A DNA stretch of 64,000 nt from Phycisphaerales bacterium (GTDB lineage Bacteria > Planctomycetota > Phycisphaerae > UBA1845 > Fen-1342): assembly GCA_022839625.1 (NCBI GenBank), contig JALHJL010000012.1, positions 1 to 64,000 on the forward strand, read 5' to 3'. The first letter of the stretch is position 1, and each line of letters starts with the position of its first letter. Under the pieces are notes generated by a model. It made no database searches. It was not told the origin of the DNA and was given only the letters and a program-made list of their open reading frames with translations. Position numbers and translations under genes: made by a program. Below are positions 49,419-57,478 of this stretch, piece by piece.

Positions 49419-51516
49419 GGGTCACTACTCCGTGGGCCTGCACGTCCACGCCGCGCACGATCTCGTTCAGCGCCAGCACCGGCGTTTGCGGCAGGACCGG
49501 CTCGATGATCCTTCGAGTCCAGAGTCGCACTTGGGGTGAGCACAGGACAGCCACCGGCGCGCCGCCCGCCGCCGAAGACGCGGCCTCGATCTGCTTCTTG
49601 GTTTTCAGGGCCAGCTCGGCCTGGCGATCCGGCGGAATCGCAAGAGCCGACCCGTGCTCCAGCCGCTGGATGTTCCCCTGGAGGTAGTCCTCCGTGGCAG
49701 GATCGAGGGTGACGGCGTGGACGACGCCGGCGGCGTCCTTGTACTGGGCACAGATCGTCCGCGCCAGGCTATTGCGCACGTACTCGGTGAGAATCTCGGT
49801 GTCCTTGGTCTTGGGCGCCCAGTCGCCGAGGGTCTCGAGGATGGTCTCCAGGTCGCGGATGGGGACGCGCTCGCGCAGCAGGCTTTGCAGCACCTTCTGC
49901 ACCTCGCCGGCCTTCAGCAGGTTCGGGACGACCTCCTCAATCAGCCCGGCGTTGCGCTGCTTGAGGTTGTCCAGGAGGCTCTGGGTATCCGCGCGGGTCA
50001 ACAGGTCGGCGGCGTGGCGCTTGATGATCTCGGTCAGGTGTGTCGCGAGCACCCCCGACGGCTCGACGACGGTGAAGTTCTGTCGCTCGGCGTGCTCGCG
50101 CTGCGCGGCCGGTATCCACCAGGCCCGCAGACCAAAAGCCGGCTCACGGATCTCGGTCCCGGGCAGCGGCTGGGCGCCCAGTCCCGAGTCGATCGCCAGC
50201 CACTCGTCGGGGTACAGCTCGCTGCGGGCGATCTCCTGGCCGCGCAGCAGGACGCGATACTGGTTGGGCTTCAGCTCGGCGTGATCGCGGATGCGGACGG
50301 GCGGGACCACCAGGCCGAGGTCGAGGGCGATCTGCTTGCGAATGGAGGCGATTCGATCCAGTACGTCGCCGCCGCGGGCGCGGTCGACCAGCCGCACCAG
50401 CCCGATCCCGACCTGCAACTCGAGCGGATCGACGGCCAGGTGGGTCTCGATCTTCTCGGGCTTGGCCCGCTCCTTGGCGCGCTGCTCGGTCGCCTTGCGA
50501 ACGACCGCGGACGTTTGCCAGCGTCTCACGAAGTACGCCAGCAGGCCGCAACCCAGGGCCATCGTGGCCAACGGGATCTTCGGCAGGGGCGTAAGCGTGA
50601 GGACCAGCAGGAAGCCGGTAGCCACGGCCAGGGCGGTCGGCTTGGCCAGAAGCTGGCTCAGCACCTCCTCGCCCATGTTGGTCTGGCCCGTGCTGCGCGT
50701 CACCAGCATGCCCGCGGCCACCGAGACGATGAAGGCCGGAATCTGGCTGGCCAGGCCGTCGCCGATGGTCAGCTTCGTGTAGACCTCGAGCGAGTCGCGG
50801 AGCGTCATGCCGTGCTCGACCAAGCCCACGTACAGGCCGCCGATGATGTTCACGAAGGTGATGATGATGCCGGCGATGGCGTCGCCGCGGACGAACTTGC
50901 TGGCCCCGTCCATGGCCCCGTAGAAGTCGGATTCGCGGGAGATTTCGGTCCGCCGCCGGCGGGCCTCGGCCTCGTCGATGCTGCCGGCATTCAGGTCGGC
51001 ATCGATGGCCATCTGCTTGCCGGGCATGCCGTCCAACGTGAAACGCGCCGCGACCTCGGCGATGCGCGTGGCGCCCTTCGTGATCACGACAAACTGGATG
51101 ACCGTGATGATCAGGAAGATGATGACGCCGACGGCCAGCGAATTGGCCGACACGAACAGGCCGAAGGCCTCGACCACCCGGCCCGCGGCCCCGGTGCCCT
51201 GGGCCCCGTTCGACAGGACCAGCCGCGTGGTCGCGGTGTTCAGCACGAGCCGGAGGAGCGTCAGGGCCAGCAGCAGCGAGGGGAAGCTGGAAAACTCGAG
51301 CGGGGTGCGGAGATACATGACGGTCATCAGCACGACCGTCGTGAGCAGCATGTTGGCGAGCAGCAGGAAGTCGAGCGCCGCGGTCGGCAGCGGAATCAGG
51401 ATCACGAAGATCAACGCCGCCGCGCTGATCGGAAAGAGCAGCCCGCGGTGTTCGTTCACGAACCGCAGGACCGGGTTGTTGTCGAGGAGGGTCACGAGGA
51501 TAGAGTTCCCAATCAA
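49375..51516 (-). CDS. flhA: Flagellar export membrane protein FlhA
   Basis: 713 residues, normal length. Eight predicted helices in the first 330 residues (LIFVILIPLPTAALDFLLLANM; FSSFPSLLLALTLLRLVLNT), the conserved linker GDAIAGIIITFVNIIGGLYVG, then the cytoplasmic domain ending VVTLESQRASIPSP-like tail. Core of the flagellar type III export gate. Spaced 108 bp from flhB by a heptamer hairpin. Confidence 0.96.
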   Translation of the reverse strand: MIGNSILVTLLDNNPVLRFVNEHRGLLFPISAAALIFVILIPLPTAALDFLLLANMLLTTVVLMTVMYLRTPLEFSSFPSLLLALTLLRLVLNTATTRLVLSNGAQGTGAAGRVVEAFGLFVSANSLAVGVIIFLIITVIQFVVITKGATRIAEVAARFTLDGMPGKQMAIDADLNAGSIDEAEARRRRTEISRESDFYGAMDGASKFVRGDAIAGIIITFVNIIGGLYVGLVEHGMTLRDSLEVYTKLTIGDGLASQIPAFIVSVAAGMLVTRSTGQTNMGEEVLSQLLAKPTALAVATGFLLVLTLTPLPKIPLATMALGCGLLAYFVRRWQTSAVVRKATEQRAKERAKPEKIETHLAVDPLELQVGIGLVRLVDRARGGDVLDRIASIRKQIALDLGLVVPPVRIRDHAELKPNQYRVLLRGQEIARSELYPDEWLAIDSGLGAQPLPGTEIREPAFGLRAWWIPAAQREHAERQNFTVVEPSGVLATHLTEIIKRHAADLLTRADTQSLLDNLKQRNAGLIEEVVPNLLKAGEVQKVLQSLLRERVPIRDLETILETLGDWAPKTKDTEILTEYVRNSLARTICAQYKDAAGVVHAVTLDPATEDYLQGNIQRLEHGSALAIPPDRQAELALKTKKQIEAASSAAGGAPVAVLCSPQVRLWTRRIIEPVLPQTPVLALNEIVRGVDVQAHGVVTLESQRASIPSPVHA

Positions 51517-51521
51517 GTGGA

Positions 51522-51625
51522 AATTAAGAATGTAGAATTAAGAAGGAAGAAGGACGCTGCGCACTGTCGTGTATCGCGCGACGGGCCTTTCTTCATTCTC
51601 AGTTCTGCATTCTTCATTCTCATTT
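51522..51625. repeat. Head-to-head heptamer arrays forming an imperfect hairpin
   Basis: AATTAAG, AATGTAG, AATTAAG, AAGGAAG, AAGGACG (51522-51556) and, in the opposite sense, CTTCATT, CTCAGTT, CTGCATT, CTTCATT, CTCATTT (51591-51625). The arms are complementary in part. Fills the gap between flhB and flhA; AT-rich in a GC-rich operon. Confidence 0.8.
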
Positions 51626-52686
51626 CATCCTGCCTTCCGGCCGCTCAGTTGGTACACATACGCCAGGATTTCGGCCACTGCGCGATAAAACGCCGGCGGG
51701 ATTTCCTGCCCCACTTCAACGGTCAGGTACAGGGCGCGGGCCAGCGGCGGCCGCTGAACGACGGGGACGCCGTGCTGCTGGGCGAGTTGGCGAATCCGCT
51801 CGGCGATCAAGTCCTTGCCCTTCGCGACCACGCGCGGTGCGGCCATAACGGCCTCCTCGTAGCGCAGCGCGACCGCGAAGTGCGTCGGGTTCGTGACCAC
51901 GACGTCGGCCCGCGGCACCTCCGCGTGGATCCGCTGCATGGCCAGACGGGCCTGGATCTGCCGGCGGCGCTGTTTGACCAGCGGATCGCCTTCCATGCGC
52001 TTCAGCTCGTCGCGCACCTCCTGCTTGGTCATGCGCAGCCGACGCTCCAGCCGCCAACGCTGGAACAGGTAGTCGATCACCCCGAGTACCAACAGCACCA
52101 GCGCCAGGCGGACCGCCAGGTCCCACAGCACCGCCGCGCTCAAACCGAACACGCCCGCCGGATGCAGCCCGCCGGTGGACAGCACGTCCCCGATCCGCCC
52201 CGCGATCGTGATGTAGGCCACGCCCACCACGAACGCGATCTTCAGCAGCCCAAGCGCCAGGCGGCTGAGCGCATCGGCCGATACCAGCCGCTTGAAGCCC
52301 GACACCGGACTGACCCGCTCCGGCTTGGGGGTGAGCCGCTTCCAAGTCAGCAGCAGCCCGGCCTGCGCCGCCGTACCGGCCACAGTGATCACGACCAGCA
52401 GTGCGAGGAAGGGGAGGAGCGCCTCGGCCGCGGCGGTTCCGACCCGCTTGATCCAAGGCAGGAGGTCCGTGGCGGCGATGCCGGGCGCATGACCGAGCGC
52501 CTGCGTCAGGCCCAGCAGCTTGCCCATCATCTGGCCGCCGAGGGTCTTGAGCAGCAGCAGGCCGGCGAGCAGCGCGATGGCGGCCGTCAGGTCGGCGCTG
52601 CGGGCGATCTGGCCCTCATCGCGGGCCTCTTCGCGCCGTCGCGGAGTGGGTTGCTCGGTTCGGTCACCGCCTTCATCGTTCGCCAT
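51625..52686 (-). CDS. flhB: Flagellar export membrane protein FlhB
   Basis: 353 residues. Starts MANDEGGDRTEQPTPRRREE, four membrane helices, then the self-cleavage motif N-P-T-H in VVTNPTHFAVALRY. FlhB switches export specificity. The C-terminus (IPPAFYRAVAEILAYVYQLS) is typical. Its stop codon lies in the last heptamer of the repeat downstream. Confidence 0.96.
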   Translation of the reverse strand: MANDEGGDRTEQPTPRRREEARDEGQIARSADLTAAIALLAGLLLLKTLGGQMMGKLLGLTQALGHAPGIAATDLLPWIKRVGTAAAEALLPFLALLVVITVAGTAAQAGLLLTWKRLTPKPERVSPVSGFKRLVSADALSRLALGLLKIAFVVGVAYITIAGRIGDVLSTGGLHPAGVFGLSAAVLWDLAVRLALVLLVLGVIDYLFQRWRLERRLRMTKQEVRDELKRMEGDPLVKQRRRQIQARLAMQRIHAEVPRADVVVTNPTHFAVALRYEEAVMAAPRVVAKGKDLIAERIRQLAQQHGVPVVQRPPLARALYLTVEVGQEIPPAFYRAVAEILAYVYQLSGRKAG

Positions 52687-52716
52687 CGGCCGTCCTGATT
52701 GCTGAGCCCGGGGCCG

Positions 52717-53499
52717 CTAGTGCGGCAGGCGGATGAGTTCGTTCACCCAGAGGTAGACACGTTCCAGCGTGCTGATGAGGGCGGACGCTACCGACGGCAG
52801 CGAGGCCGCCATCAGCGCGAACGCGAGCAACCCTTTGACGGAGAAACCCACCGCCAAAATGTTCAGTTGCGGCATCGTGCGCGACACGAAGCCGAGCGCG
52901 AGGTTCACCAGGAGCAACACCAGCAAGGTCGGTCCGGCGACGCGCAGGGCCACGTGGCCGCTGAGGGCGAGGGCCTGGCCGAGCAGGCCGAGGTCGACGA
53001 TCGCGGCCGGGCGGCAGGCCAGCAGGGGAATCGTCTCGAAGGTGTCGAGGCAGGCCGACACGAGGGCCCGGTGGCCGCCGACGAGCAGGTAGAGGACGAC
53101 CGCGAGCTGCAAGTAGAACACGCCCAGGGTGGTCTCTTCCTCTTCGCTGGTCGGGTCGACGATGTGACCGAAAGCCAGCCCGGACTCCTGAGCGATGAGC
53201 AGCCCGCCCATTTGCAGACCGACAAAAGCCAGCGCCGTCAGCAACCCCAGCAGCAGGCCCAGCAGCAGCTCGCCTCCCATCACCAGCGCGATGTCGAGCG
53301 GCCGGTCGGGGGCGGCGGCGGGCAGGCTCACGAGCGGCGTAATCAGGGCCGCCAGCGCCAGAACGAGCATGACGCGCAGATGCATCGGGATCGACAGCGC
53401 CCCAAGTACCGGTTGGAACATGAGCAGGCCGCCCAGGCGGGACGCGACCAGGGCGAACACCGGCAGCTTCAGGTACTGGGCCAACGCTTCGACCGGCAT
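52717..53499 (-). CDS. fliR: Flagellar export membrane protein FliR
   Basis: 260 residues, polytopic. LPVFALVASRLGGLLMFQPV, the PLLxxLV-like ITPLVSLPAA, GLLIAQESGLAFGHIVDP, LPQLNILAVGFSVKGLLAFA and LWVNELIRLPH fit FliR. Part of the export gate with FliP and FliQ. ATG 53499; 82 bp separate it from fliQ. Confidence 0.94.
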   Translation of the reverse strand: MPVEALAQYLKLPVFALVASRLGGLLMFQPVLGALSIPMHLRVMLVLALAALITPLVSLPAAAPDRPLDIALVMGGELLLGLLLGLLTALAFVGLQMGGLLIAQESGLAFGHIVDPTSEEEETTLGVFYLQLAVVLYLLVGGHRALVSACLDTFETIPLLACRPAAIVDLGLLGQALALSGHVALRVAGPTLLVLLLVNLALGFVSRTMPQLNILAVGFSVKGLLAFALMAASLPSVASALISTLERVYLWVNELIRLPH

Positions 53500-53509
53500 G
53501 GTTGCTCAC

Positions 53510-53587
53510 GAATACAGAATATGGAATAGGGAATGTGGATCGCATGACGGTAACGCGGCTGTATTCTCTATTCTGTATTTTCTATTG
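53510..53587. repeat. Head-to-head heptamer arrays in the fliR/fliQ gap
   Basis: GAATACA, GAATATG, GAATAGG, GAATGTG (53510-53537) and, inverted, TGTATTC, TCTATTC, TGTATTT, TCTATTG (53560-53587). The arms pair (GAATACA with TGTATTC). The last unit runs into the fliQ stop. Same design as the array between flhB and flhA, with a different heptamer. Confidence 0.8.
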
Positions 53588-53836
53588 TCCGGCGAACATC
53601 TGCTGTGAATACTCCAATACGCGCTGAGCGAGCCAGGGGACGAAGAAGACCGCGGCCCCGACCATCGCCACGATCTTGGGAACGATGCTCAGGGTCTGGT
53701 CCTGAATCTGGGTCACGGTCTGAATCAGACTGATGACCAGGCCGACGACCAGCCCGATCCCGAGCACGGGGGCGGAGATAATCAGCGCCGTCAGCAGCGC
53801 CTCGCGCCCCAGGTCCAACGCCAGCATCGCTTCCAT
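53582..53836 (-). CDS. fliQ: Flagellar export membrane protein FliQ
   Basis: 84 residues, two helices: ALLTALIISAPVLGIGLVVG and IVPKIVAMVGAAVFFVPWLA, with the FliQ motif IQTVTQIQDQTLSIVPK between them. ATG 53836 has GGGAG upstream; the longer frame adds non-conserved residues. FliQ joins FliP and FliR in the export pore. Confidence 0.94.
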   Translation of the reverse strand: MEAMLALDLGREALLTALIISAPVLGIGLVVGLVISLIQTVTQIQDQTLSIVPKIVAMVGAAVFFVPWLAQRVLEYSQQMFAGQ

Positions 53837-53975
53837 GCTCACACTCCCTTGGTGCCGCTGCCCATCAAGCCCGTGGTGCCGGAGAAAGACCCGGGCCACA
53901 GCCCGTCGAAGGCCGATCGTGAGTCCACAACCCAGGGCGGGCTGCGCGGGCCGCCGGCGTGTCGGGCCTTTGTCA

Positions 53976-54929
53976 TCACGTCACGCTCGCCATCAATGCC
54001 CCCACCACCAGGTGCCAGCCGTCGGCCAGCACGAACAGCAACAGCTTGAACGGCAGCGAGATCAGCACGGGCGGCAGCATCATCATGCCCATCGAGACCA
54101 GCACCGTGGCGATCACCATGTCGATCACCAGGAACGGCAGGTAAATCCGAAAGCCCAGAATGAACGCCACCTTGAGTTCGCTGAGAATGTACGCCGGCAC
54201 CAGCGCCGTCATCGGCACTTCCCGCTCATCCAGCACCTGGTCCGCCGCCACCGGCCGGGCGACGGCATACTCGTACATGAGATAGACATCCTGCTCGTTG
54301 CGGGCACTGCGGATCTGGCCGAACATGAAGTTGCGCAGCTCGCCGCCGGCCACCGCGATCGCATCCATCTGTCCCAGGTTCTCGTTCAAGTAAGGCTGGA
54401 CGGCGTGCTCGTTGATCCGCGCCCAGGTGGGGGCCATGACGAGGATGGTGAGGAACAGCGCCAGCCCAACGAGAATCTGCGACGGCGGCAACTGCTGCGT
54501 GCCCAGCGCCTGGCGCAGCAGGACCAGCACCACCAGCATCCGCAGGAAAGACGTCATCATCAGCAGAATGCTGGGGGCGACCGTCAGCAGCGTCAGCAGA
54601 ACCAGGATTTGCAGCGAGTTGCTGAGGGCCTCGCGACTGGCCGCCTTGGGCAGCCAGTGACTCACGTCCGGCACGAAGATGGGGTCGTCGCCATACGCTC
54701 CCGGGGCACCGGGAATGCCCGCCGGGGGAGTCCCGTTCGTGGCGGCCGATGCTTCCGCCTGCCCCCCGGCTCCGCCGCCGGCATCCCATGTCGCGGTGCC
54801 GCGATCCTGCACAGCCTGCGCGACGGCTCGGGGAGCGCCGGCCCCCAGCATCGCGACGGCCGCCAGCAGGAGCGCGGCGGCACGCGCCGTTGCGTGGGCG
54901 ACGCCAAGCTGTCCCAGCCGCCGGACCAT
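53976..54929 (-). CDS. fliP: Flagellar export membrane protein FliP
   Basis: 317 residues from ATG 54929 (GGAG upstream). Signal peptide ARAAALLLAAVAMLGAGAPR, a Gly/Ala linker, then the FliP core: LQILVLLTLLTVAPSILLMM, TSFLRMLVVLVLLRQALGTQ, MFGQIRSARNEQDVYLMYEY, TALVPAYILSELKVAFILGF, IDMVIATVLVSMGMMMLPPV and LISLPFKLLLFVLADGW. Typical FliP length is about 250, so the extra N-terminal part is a signal peptide and linker. Overlaps nothing; 88 bp from fliO. Confidence 0.95.
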   Translation of the reverse strand: MVRRLGQLGVAHATARAAALLLAAVAMLGAGAPRAVAQAVQDRGTATWDAGGGAGGQAEASAATNGTPPAGIPGAPGAYGDDPIFVPDVSHWLPKAASREALSNSLQILVLLTLLTVAPSILLMMTSFLRMLVVLVLLRQALGTQQLPPSQILVGLALFLTILVMAPTWARINEHAVQPYLNENLGQMDAIAVAGGELRNFMFGQIRSARNEQDVYLMYEYAVARPVAADQVLDEREVPMTALVPAYILSELKVAFILGFRIYLPFLVIDMVIATVLVSMGMMMLPPVLISLPFKLLLFVLADGWHLVVGALMASVT

Positions 54930-55017
54930 CGACCACTCCTTGGTCACCCGCACGACTCCGTCGTCGGCTTGCGCTGGCGTACCCGGCTCCCGGTGTGCCT
55001 GGCGCCGCACTGCCGCG

Positions 55018-55794
55018 TCAGACACCCGCGGCGGCGGCGCGCAAGCGCGCCACGGTGCCCGCCAGCCGGTCCTTGAGATCAAGCAGCCGCCGGTCCTCGG
55101 GCACGACGGTCTCTTCCTGTCCCTCGCCGGTCCCGTACGTCTCGGCCTCGCGTTCCAGGCAGCGGGCGAACTGCGCCGTGTGGCTGTCGCCGCGCTGCTG
55201 GGTCGCCCAACCCATCAGTTGCGCCGTCAGGTCTGCATCTTGAATTACGTCCAGCGGCCGGACGGCCTCCGGGGTGACGCCGAGCAGGACCAGGCGCGGT
55301 CCGACCCGCACCAGGCACAGCGACTGCCGCGGCGAGAGTACCGTTCGGCTGACGACCTCGATCAGGGCCGGTCGGGTGCTGCGCAGCGCCAGCCGCCCGC
55401 CGCGACCGGCGACGATCCGATACCCCCATGCGAGGAGAAGGATCAGACCGACCACGCCGCCGAGGGCGGCGGTGCTGCGCAGCCCAGCGTTCGCGCTTCG
55501 CGCCGGAGTTGCGGCCAGCGGCGATCGGGCGCTCTGTTCCGTGCCGCGGGGCAGCGGTCGCGGCGCCATGTGCGGTGCCACAATGTCGGGGGAAGCCCAG
55601 GCCTCGTCGGGCGCCAGGGACGGGGCACTGGCGGAGTCGCGGCGATCCGCACCGCTGTCCGGCGGGATGAGCAGCCCGCCGTCGCGGACTTCGGGAGCGG
55701 CGGGCGAATCGGCCGGTTGCGCCGCCGCCCAGCCCGGGTAGAACACCCAGAAGAGCACCAGCACCGCCATCCTTGGCACGCCAGGTTCCATCAC
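55018..55794 (-). CDS. fliO: Flagellar biosynthesis protein FliO
   Basis: 258 residues. Signal sequence at the start (AVLVLFWVFYPGWAAAQ), an 80-residue Pro/Ser linker, one membrane helix (ALGGVVGLILLLAWGYRIVA), and a C-terminal domain with VSRTVLSPRQSLCLVRVGPR and LVLLGVTPEAVRPL, the FliO signature. Six bases follow the fliN stop. Assignment rests on position between fliN and fliP and on this signature. Confidence 0.88.
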   Translation of the reverse strand: MMEPGVPRMAVLVLFWVFYPGWAAAQPADSPAAPEVRDGGLLIPPDSGADRRDSASAPSLAPDEAWASPDIVAPHMAPRPLPRGTEQSARSPLAATPARSANAGLRSTAALGGVVGLILLLAWGYRIVAGRGGRLALRSTRPALIEVVSRTVLSPRQSLCLVRVGPRLVLLGVTPEAVRPLDVIQDADLTAQLMGWATQQRGDSHTAQFARCLEREAETYGTGEGQEETVVPEDRRLLDLKDRLAGTVARLRAAAAGV

Positions 55795-55800
55795 GCTTCG

Positions 55801-56568
55801 CTAGTTGGTCTCTAGTTCGGGGATCGGGCTGTGAATATCGTTGATGCGGACGCAGAAGTTGTCGTTGAGCACCAGGACCTCGCCGCGCGCGATCAGCCGG
55901 TCGCTGATGTAGATGTCGACCGGATCGCCCGCGAGCTTGTCCAGCTCGACCACCGCGCCAACGCCCAGCTTAAGAACGTCTTCGATATACAGGTTCGTCC
56001 GCCCCAGCTCGATCTTCACGTCCAGGCGCACGTCGTTCAGCAGGTCGATGCTGGTGACCGCCGGCGCACCGGAATCGGAGAACTCCGGTTCGGTAAACGG
56101 CGCGGCGTCCAACGGACCGGCGAAATCCGCGATCTCTTCCGCGGGGGCAGGCTCGCTCGTCGGGGCGAACGCGGCCGGGGCCGAAGCGCCATCGGCTCCG
56201 AAAGCTGCGGTGAGGGCGTCCAACTCTGCCTGGTTGATGACATTGCCGTCGGCAGCGGCTGCCGGCAGGGGCTCTTCCGCCGGCGGTAGTTCCGTTTCAG
56301 CGGGTGCTTCTGCCGCGGGCAGGGACTGGGGCAAGTCCTCCGCCTCGGGTCTCCCCGCGACGGAGGTTTCGGGCTCCGTGGTCGGCGTCTCATCCACCGA
56401 CGCAGCCGGCGTGTCGCCCGCCGGCCCTGACGGGACCACATCCATCGGCGTCGCCGGCGTTTCGTCCGCCGACGTGGCCGATGTCTCGTCCGCCGGCGCG
56501 CGCGGGGCCGTATCCGCGGGGAACGAATCCTCTACGCTAGGATCGGGCTGGGTTGCTTCGTCTGCCAT
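55801..56568 (-). CDS. fliN: Flagellar motor switch protein FliN with long acidic N-terminus
   Basis: 255 residues; standard FliN is about 80-140. The C-terminal 75 residues are the FliN/SpoA domain: LDVKIELGRTNLYIEDVLKL, GVGAVVELDKLAGDPVDIYI, ARGEVLVLNDNFCVRINDI. The first 170 residues are Pro/Ala/Thr/Glu-rich low-complexity; at about 108-120 they contain NVINQAELDALTAAF, like the FliM/FliY N-terminal motif (L-S-Q-x-E-I-D-A-L-L). fliM itself is not beside it. fliL ends 53 bp upstream. Confidence 0.93.
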   Translation of the reverse strand: MADEATQPDPSVEDSFPADTAPRAPADETSATSADETPATPMDVVPSGPAGDTPAASVDETPTTEPETSVAGRPEAEDLPQSLPAAEAPAETELPPAEEPLPAAAADGNVINQAELDALTAAFGADGASAPAAFAPTSEPAPAEEIADFAGPLDAAPFTEPEFSDSGAPAVTSIDLLNDVRLDVKIELGRTNLYIEDVLKLGVGAVVELDKLAGDPVDIYISDRLIARGEVLVLNDNFCVRINDIHSPIPELETN

Positions 56569-56620
56569 CGCTCTGCAACGTCCTTGTCGCGGATGGGTTA
56601 GGCGCGCCCGGCGAAACGGG

Positions 56621-57139
56621 TCAGTCCGAGCGCATCGGGACGAACCGGGGAATCAGCACGCGCTGGACCAGTTCCTCATCCTCGAAGATCTCGCGCAGCG
56701 TCTCCAACATCTGCTGCCGCAAGGCACGCAGGTCGTCCTCTTTCAGCACGCGGTCCGTCGCGCTCCGCATGATGCGGGCGATGCGGTCGCCGATCTCGCC
56801 GCTGCGACTCTCGACGAGTTCCTGGACGTGCTCTTTGCGGTCCTCGGGGACGACGACGCTGAGATCGAGATCGTACAAGTACATCCGGCCCAGCTTGTCG
56901 TTCGGCACCCGAAAGTTCTTCAAGACCGGCACCTCCGCCAGACCTACCGGCTGAGTGGCGGGTTCAACCGTTACGGCCTCCGCCGCATGTGCCTCCTGTG
57001 GCCCGCCGCCGACGTACTTAAACACCACGAAGAACACGGCGGCTTCGGCGATTGCGACGCCCAGGACGATCGCCAGCGTCGTGGGCATACGCTTCTTGGG
57101 CTTCGCCGGGCTGCCTTCCTTTGCCGTCTTCTCTGCCAT
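56621..57139 (-). CDS. fliL: Flagellar basal-body-associated protein FliL
   Basis: 172 residues from ATG 57139. One helix near the N-terminus (PTTLAIVLGVAIAEAAVFFV) and a periplasmic domain: MYLYDLDLSVVVPEDRKEHV, IGDRIARIMRSATDRVLKED, LRQQMLETLREIFEDEELVQ, RVLIPRFVPMRSD. FliL modulates stator function. Upstream frame (30 more residues) is not signal-like. Confidence 0.92.
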   Translation of the reverse strand: MAEKTAKEGSPAKPKKRMPTTLAIVLGVAIAEAAVFFVVFKYVGGGPQEAHAAEAVTVEPATQPVGLAEVPVLKNFRVPNDKLGRMYLYDLDLSVVVPEDRKEHVQELVESRSGEIGDRIARIMRSATDRVLKEDDLRALRQQMLETLREIFEDEELVQRVLIPRFVPMRSD

Positions 57140-57475
57140 CCCGCTTGTCTCGCTGCTCTGTTCGCGCGACCGGCCATCGGCCGCGGCGCAACAGGAGCTC
57201 CCCCCACTTATCGACTCTGCGCCCGTCACGGTTCACCGGCGGCCAGGGCCCTGCGCGCGGCCACAAGTCTTATCAGACTTCCCCGCGCCCCGTGGGCACA
57301 TTGTGCGCCGCCGCGCAAAGATGTCGGCACCGGGCCGAGCGCCCTGGAGCGCCTGTTTCCGTGTTGAGCTGAGCGGCTAGTCCGTAGAAAGGGGGACAGC
57401 CACCGCGAGAGAACGCTGTAGCGCTACCGCGAAAGCCCGCAGGCGCGGAGCCGGCCCCCCTTTCTCAACGGACAC
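57140..57475. other. Gap in the flagellar operon with MITE copy B
   Basis: 336 bp between flgE and fliL; 240 bp have no gene, repeat or promoter I can support, then the element at 57380-57478. Confidence 0.45.
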
Positions 57476-57478
57476 CTA
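57380..57478. repeat. MITE/REP-like palindromic element, copy B
   Basis: Starts GTCCGTAGAAAGGGGG and ends CCCTTTCTCAACGGACACC-TA; same orientation as copy A (16890-16989). The shared sequence runs through the flgE stop codon (TAG on the minus strand, 57478-57476), so this copy may have supplied the present flgE stop. Confidence 0.8.

Noticed and set aside
49654..52698. A 1014-codon plus-strand frame across flhA and flhB
   Set aside because: The opposite strand holds two well-recognised flagellar genes; the plus-strand product is Gln/Arg/Asp-rich and has no domain.
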